Source: Robiginitomaculum sp. (GTDB taxonomy: Bacteria > Pseudomonadota > Alphaproteobacteria > Caulobacterales > Maricaulaceae). From it: 7,167 bases of DNA. Shown piece after piece: positions 6,265 through 7,167 of the stretch. The translations under genes and the position numbers were made by a program. The stretch covers positions 1 through 7,167 of the forward strand of contig JAKITZ010000122.1 of the NCBI GenBank assembly GCA_021647805.1, read 5' to 3'. The first letter of the stretch is position 1; each line of letters opens with the position of its first letter. The notes under the pieces are model-generated. The model worked only from the letters and a program-made list of their open reading frames with translations. It was not told where the DNA came from and searched no databases.

Positions 6265-6969
6265 ATGATAGATATAATATATTACGCCATTGGCGATATT
6301 CACGGAGAAGCGGACAAGCTTGCTGTTTTACATGGCCGAATTGCACGTCGCCACGCGTTGGACTTTCCGAGTCGTAAATACGTTCTGGTCCACTTAGGAG
6401 ATTATATTGACCGTGGCCCCGACAGTTATGAGGTTGTGGAAATGCTTATCGGTATCGAAAATGCCGGTCAGCAACAGGTCATAAATTTAAAAGGTAACCA
6501 CGAACAACTTATGCTTACTTATTACAATAATGATGATTCTAAGTCTTATCATGCATGGATGGATAATGGCGGAAAACAAACTTTGGAAAGTTATCGCCGC
6601 GCCGGGTTCGATGAACCGCCAGTCCGCCATCTTGATTGGATGCGAAGCCTTAAAACTTTTCATTGGGACAAGACGGCCAAGTTGATTTTTGTGCATGCTG
6701 GAATTGATCCTATAAACTTTCCAAATGACGGTGAAGACCGACATTTATGGACGCGGGCTTCATCTTTTTTTGATACAAAGTGCTGGGACAATCCTGTCCT
6801 AAGCGGCGTTACACTGGTTCATGGTCACACGCCGACCGACTCTGGAATCCCTGATATAGATGGGGACTATTGCCGGATAAACATCGACACAGGAGCGTGT
6901 TTCGGTGGGGATTTAACTGCGGTTGTCTTGGCTGATGGTAAGACACCGGAGTTTTTATCGGTTAGCTAA
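6265..6969 (+). CDS. PPP-family metallophosphatase (bacterial serine/threonine protein phosphatase-like)
   Basis: This is a calcineurin-like enzyme with a two-metal active site, of the bacterial PPP type that includes lambda phosphatase and PrpA/PrpB. All signature motifs are present in order in the 234-residue product: GDIHG (10-14, D11 and H13), GDYIDRG (45-51, D46 and R50), GNHE (77-80, N78 and the general-acid H79), FVHAG (142-146, H144) and VHGHTP (185-190, H186). The enzyme is therefore predicted active. The HAGIDP and LWTR elements place it with the bacterial phosphatases rather than with ApaH diadenosine tetraphosphatases, though substrate cannot be fixed by sequence: phosphoserine/threonine/tyrosine proteins or small phosphoesters are all possible. 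No signal peptide or membrane segment is seen, so it should be cytoplasmic. A GAGAGG site four bases before the ATG supports the start. It stands alone, diverging from gcdH, and no kinase partner is visible. Confidence 0.9.
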   Translation: MIDIIYYAIGDIHGEADKLAVLHGRIARRHALDFPSRKYVLVHLGDYIDRGPDSYEVVEMLIGIENAGQQQVINLKGNHEQLMLTYYNNDDSKSYHAWMDNGGKQTLESYRRAGFDEPPVRHLDWMRSLKTFHWDKTAKLIFVHAGIDPINFPNDGEDRHLWTRASSFFDTKCWDNPVLSGVTLVHGHTPTDSGIPDIDGDYCRINIDTGACFGGDLTAVVLADGKTPEFLSVS

Positions 6970-7167
6970 TCTTGGGGTTAGTTATCAAGCTTTATTTGCG
7001 CAAGTAGCTACAAAATAAGGCGAGGGTGCATAGCCGGGGCACTCTATCCCTTACTGTCATCACACGACTTGTCCGGGTGATCTAGTTTTCCGTGTTCGGT
7101 ATACGAACAAGTCGGGGCATGATGAGGCGTAATGATAGCTAATATCGAGACCCCCTCAACCCAACCT
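6970..7167. other. Right-edge intergenic region
   Basis: These 198 bases after the phosphatase hold no credible gene or RNA. The stretch 6970-7055 shows only a weak AT-rich dyad (TTATTT at 6992-6997 with AAATAA at 7013-7018), too poor to call a terminator. The palindromic element at 7057-7125 is listed separately. From 7126 to the edge there is a C-rich tail with no recognisable feature. Confidence 0.6.
7057..7125. repeat. Imperfect long inverted repeat, REP/palindromic intergenic element type
   Basis: The two ends mirror each other. TCATCA (7057-7062) pairs with TGATGA (7120-7125), and CGACTTGT (7065-7072) pairs with ACAAGTCG (7107-7114), with short unpaired steps of two and five bases between these stems. 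Two smaller hairpins lie inside: ATCAC (7059-7063) with GTGAT (7077-7081), and GTTCG (7094-7098) with CGAAC (7104-7108) around a GTATA loop. The core ACTTGTCCGGGTGATC resembles the palindromic intergenic repeats with a CTTG centre that are scattered in many copies through alphaproteobacterial genomes; this resemblance is from memory. Only one copy is in the window, so repetition is inferred. It may also act as a transcription stop for the phosphatase gene, although no T-run follows. Confidence 0.6.

Noticed and set aside
6992..7018. TTATTT/AAATAA dyad after the phosphatase gene as a terminator
   Set aside because: The stem is six A-T pairs with a 15-base loop and is not followed by a T-run.
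7044..7166. Minus-strand 40-codon open frame running off the right edge
   Set aside because: No motif, and most of it is the palindromic repeat; it could be the tail of a gene beyond the edge, but the window gives no support.

Overview
The window looks like ordinary core chromosome from an alphaproteobacterium of moderate, slightly AT-leaning base composition. The evidence is gene content and order: a divergent ErpA-type iron-sulfur gene beside a dGTPase-like gene, followed by a SPOR-domain protein, nagZ and scpA. As I recall it, this block is conserved in many Alphaproteobacteria. The genus cannot be told from the sequence alone.

Layout. Positions 1-3746 hold a leftward cluster read in the order dgt-like HD hydrolase, SPOR-domain membrane protein, nagZ, scpA; scpA runs off the left edge and lacks its last codons. 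SPOR and nagZ overlap in an ATGA junction, which implies translational coupling. Facing the other way, erpA occupies 3838-4167. It converges, with zero bases between the stop codons, on a leftward two-gene unit (4168-6083/6113) made of glutaryl-CoA dehydrogenase (gcdH) followed by a crotonase-family protein that begins at a TTG inside the gcdH stop codon. A rightward PPP-family metallophosphatase (6265-6969) diverges from gcdH. The last 198 bases are non-coding as far as I can see and carry a long imperfect inverted repeat of the palindromic intergenic type common in Alphaproteobacteria.

How the genes work together. The left cluster joins nucleotide housekeeping (dgt), envelope work (SPOR binding of denuded glycan and NagZ recycling of peptidoglycan fragments) and chromosome condensation (ScpA). 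The gcdH unit belongs to lysine/tryptophan/glutarate breakdown through glutaryl-CoA to crotonyl-CoA. Its crotonase partner would be the obvious next enzyme, but it lacks both classical catalytic glutamates, so hydration of crotonyl-CoA cannot be assumed.

I found no CRISPR array, transposase, tRNA, rRNA, phage gene or defence-like system, and nothing resembling a new multi-gene system. The points most worth a second look are the divergent crotonase and its coupling to gcdH, the apparent absence of argS from its usual place between dgt and the SPOR gene, the abutting erpA/crotonase stop codons, and the palindromic element near the right edge.
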